Both the position numbers and the translations under genes were made by a program. Below, one piece after another: positions 61,626-64,000 of a DNA stretch of 64,000 nucleotides. The DNA comes from Competibacter_A sp002352125 (lineage in GTDB: Bacteria > Pseudomonadota > Gammaproteobacteria > Competibacterales > Competibacteraceae), in the NCBI GenBank assembly GCA_035441325.1, contig DAOROA010000012.1, positions 1-64,000 on the forward strand, read 5' to 3'. The notes under the pieces were generated by a model. That model was not told where the DNA came from. It saw nothing but the letters and a program-made list of their open reading frames with translations, and ran no database searches. The first letter of the stretch is position 1. Each line of letters starts with the position of its first letter.

Positions 61626-64000
61626 ATGACTATTCGCAATCTCGAATACCTGTTCAAACCCCGCTCCATAGCGGTCATCGGGCGCGGCAAGCCGACTGGC
61701 GGTTCCGATGCCACCGTGGAATTTAACCTGATCGAGGGCGGTTTCAAGGGGCCGGTGATGCCGGTTAATCCGGATCATCAATCCGTTTCCGGCGTGCTAG
61801 CCTACAAGGATATCGCCGGCCTACCGGTCGTGCCGGATTTGGCCATTTTAACCACGCCGCTCGAAGAGGCTCCCGCTCTGATCGGCGAATTGGGCGCGCG
61901 CGGGACCAAGGCGGTGCTGCTGCTGAGCCGGGAGGTATTGCAAGATCATCGCGGCGGCAAGGCGGCGCTGCTCAGCCCGGAGATGCTGCGCAAATTCCCC
62001 GACGAAGGGGAATCTCTGAAAAAAAAGATCCTGGAAACCGCCAAGCCTCATTTGATGCGCATCATGGGACCGGATCACCTCGGCTACGTGGTGCCGTCGG
62101 CCAACGTCAACGCCAGCCTCAACTCGACCCGGCCGTTGCCGGGCCCCATCGCGCTGCTATGCCAGTCGGCGGCGATCATGCGCAGCGTGATCGACTGGGC
62201 CACCGGCCGCAACATCGGCTTTTCGCACGTCATTTCGGTCGGCATGCGCTGGGACGTGGATTTGGGCGATCTGCTGGACTACCTGCTGCGCGACAGCAGT
62301 ACCCGGGCAATTTTGATGTACATGGAAAACACCCGCAACCGGCGCAAGTTCATGTCCGCTGCCCGCGCCGCCGCCCGCGTCAAACCCGTGATCGTGCTCA
62401 AACCGCGCGACTTTCGGGCCGGATCGATCGAAGATGCGGTATACGACGCCGCGTTCCAGCGCGCCGGTATCTTGCGGGTCAACAACATCGAGCAGTTGTT
62501 CGGGGCCGCCGAAACGTTAGCGACCGTCAAACCGGTCTACAGCAACCGTTTGACCATCCTCAGCAACAGCTACAGCTTAGCTCTTTTGACCAGCGATACC
62601 TTGCTGCGGCACGGTGGCCACCTGGCCGAGCTGAGCGAGGCGACCCGGATGCAACTGGCGCGCGACTGCCGGCCCGATTATCCGATCGAGAATCCGGTCG
62701 ATTTGGGCGATATGGCCGGTCCCGACGAATATGGCAAGGCACTGGATTTGTTGCTGAAAGAGCCCGGTACCGACGGCGTGTTGGTGATCCATGCTCCAGC
62801 TTCGGTGAGCCAGTCGATGGAAAGCGCTAAGGCGGTAGTCGAGCGAGCCAAAAAACGGCGGCTGATCATGACCTGTTGGGTGGGCGAATCGACCGCAGAA
62901 TCGGCCCGCAATCTGTTCAAGGACGAACAGATGCCCACCTACGAGGCGCCGGGCGAGGCGGTGGAGGCGTTCATGCGGTTGGCGCAACACCGGCGCAACC
63001 AAGATCTGCTGATGGAAACCCCGCCCTCGATCCCGGAGGAGTTCACGCCGGACACCGAAACCGCTCGCCGTATCATCCAGATCGCGCTGACCGCTGGCCG
63101 TCGCCGGCTGAATGCCTACGAGGCCAGCCAGGTATTGAGCGCCTACGAAATCTCGACGGTGCCGCTGCGCTTCGCCTCCACGCCGGAAGCTGCCACCGAC
63201 GTGGCTTTGGAGTTGGGCGGGCAGGTGGCGCTCAAGATCCTCTCGCCCGACATCGCCAACAAATCCGATGTCGGTGGGGTGGCCTTCAACTTGAAGAATC
63301 CGCTCGAAGTACTGGTGGCCGCTACCGAGATGCTGAAGCGGGTCGGCGATCTCGCTCCCGAGGCGGTGATCGACGGTTTCGCGGTGCAGCCGATGCAGTT
63401 CCGGCACGGCGCTTACGAGCTGATGATCGGGGTACGCACCGGCCGCCGGTTCGGGCCGGTGATTTTTTTCGGGCACGGCGGCACCGAATCCGAAGTGATC
63501 GACGATGTCGCCTACGCGCTGCCGCCGCTGAATATGCAACTGGCGCGCGATTTGATGTCGCGCACCCGGTTGTACCGCCGCCTCGCCACCAACCGCGGCC
63601 GGCCGATCGATCTGGACGACATGGCCTTGACTTTGATCAAAGTCTCGCAAATGGTGATCGATTTGGCGGAAGTGATCGAGATGGACATCAATCCGATCTG
63701 GACGGATGCCGACGGGTTGGTGGCGCTGGATGTCAACATCCTGATCGAACCATCCGCGTTGCCGGCGGCGCAGCGGCTGGCGATCTCGCCGTATCCGAAG
63801 CAGTTGGAGCGGGTCTACGATCTACCGGACGGCCGCTCGTTCCTGATACGGCCGATCCTGCCGGAAGACGAGCCGCAACTGAAGGATCTGATCAAACGCA
63901 TCCCTCCCGAAGACGTGCGGATGCGGTTTTTCCAGCCGTTGCGCGAATTGCCGCACGAAATGGCGGCGCGGCTGACTCAGCTCGATTACGAGCGCGAAAT
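61626..64000 (+). CDS. Pat-type protein lysine acetyltransferase (NDP-forming acyl-CoA synthetase-like plus GNAT), 3' truncated
   Basis: 791 codons are open to the window edge with no stop. Residues 1-130 are a CoA-binding domain (FKPRSIAVIGRGKPTGGS, PVNPDHQSVSGVLAY), residues about 150-450 a succinyl-CoA ligase-like flavodoxin pair, residues about 480-715 an ATP-grasp-like domain (YEASQVLSAYEISTVPLRF, AVQPMQFRHGAYELMIGV, DINPIW), and the beginning of a GNAT domain (LIRPILPEDEPQLKDLI) runs off the end. E. coli PatZ has 886 residues and the same order. It is divergent from acsA and probably inactivates it by acetylation of its catalytic Lys. Confidence 0.92.
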   Translation, partial: MTIRNLEYLFKPRSIAVIGRGKPTGGSDATVEFNLIEGGFKGPVMPVNPDHQSVSGVLAYKDIAGLPVVPDLAILTTPLEEAPALIGELGARGTKAVLLLSREVLQDHRGGKAALLSPEMLRKFPDEGESLKKKILETAKPHLMRIMGPDHLGYVVPSANVNASLNSTRPLPGPIALLCQSAAIMRSVIDWATGRNIGFSHVISVGMRWDVDLGDLLDYLLRDSSTRAILMYMENTRNRRKFMSAARAAARVKPVIVLKPRDFRAGSIEDAVYDAAFQRAGILRVNNIEQLFGAAETLATVKPVYSNRLTILSNSYSLALLTSDTLLRHGGHLAELSEATRMQLARDCRPDYPIENPVDLGDMAGPDEYGKALDLLLKEPGTDGVLVIHAPASVSQSMESAKAVVERAKKRRLIMTCWVGESTAESARNLFKDEQMPTYEAPGEAVEAFMRLAQHRRNQDLLMETPPSIPEEFTPDTETARRIIQIALTAGRRRLNAYEASQVLSAYEISTVPLRFASTPEAATDVALELGGQVALKILSPDIANKSDVGGVAFNLKNPLEVLVAATEMLKRVGDLAPEAVIDGFAVQPMQFRHGAYELMIGVRTGRRFGPVIFFGHGGTESEVIDDVAYALPPLNMQLARDLMSRTRLYRRLATNRGRPIDLDDMALTLIKVSQMVIDLAEVIEMDINPIWTDADGLVALDVNILIEPSALPAAQRLAISPYPKQLERVYDLPDGRSFLIRPILPEDEPQLKDLIKRIPPEDVRMRFFQPLRELPHEMAARLTQLDYERE

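Overview
The window is high-GC DNA from a proteobacterium, most likely a gammaproteobacterium. The mtaD-ubiG-gph block near mtnA, the isc-type IscA, the class IIA fructose-bisphosphate aldolase, PdxH and the prfB-lysS pair all fit that group. The run of N at 29281-29522 shows it comes from a draft or metagenome assembly. Genus cannot be read from the sequence; a Competibacter-like organism is only a guess.

Layout. 1-4.7 kb: 3' part of ETF-quinone oxidoreductase, then on the minus strand cysE, an IscU-like scaffold that lacks one ligand Cys, and iscA; then a Trp-rich/helix-hairpin-helix protein. 4.7-12.1 kb: asnS, then a Ser/Thr phosphorylation island of two membrane kinases that share an identical 804-bp kinase segment, two FHA proteins and a tail-anchored PP2C phosphatase. 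12.1-17.1 kb: gph, ubiG, mtaD, an OmpA-like protein and mtnA (methionine salvage and ubiquinone synthesis). 17.2-26.6 kb: class II and class I aldolases in divergent orientation, a two-subunit 2-oxoacid:ferredoxin oxidoreductase, alanine dehydrogenase, prfB with its programmed +1 frameshift, and lysS.

27.0-49.0 kb is the main accessory block: a mycofactocin system. It holds an Mno/Mdo-type nicotinoprotein alcohol dehydrogenase, a MoxR ATPase and a VWA protein (split by the assembly gap), a candidate mycofactocin-glycan methyltransferase, aldehyde dehydrogenase with DUF779 and DUF4242 partners, MftC, two OYE/FadH-type flavoproteins, EtfA-FixC-FixX-EtfB, MftE, MftF, the precursor MftA (ending VY), a mycofactocin-coupled SDR and MftB. 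A convergent sigma-54 activator of the AcoR type closes the block. The inferred logic is that alcohol oxidation reduces mycofactocin, and electrons leave through the OYE flavoproteins and ETF to FixCX and the quinone pool. MftD is not present in the window.

49.2-64 kb: a small zinc-ribbon protein, a B12-binding radical SAM protein, a TGS-domain GTPase, and then a Ro60 (TROVE) gene followed by three tandem bacterial Y RNAs. The last of these carries a tRNA-mimic module with T-arm, GNRA-capped acceptor-like stem and D-arm. The right end holds a SphA-like outer-membrane protein, pdxH, a thioredoxin-CcdA-like fusion, a UbiB-family kinase, a candidate small RNA, an acyl carrier protein, acetyl-CoA synthetase and its likely regulator, the Pat acetyltransferase (cut by the window edge).
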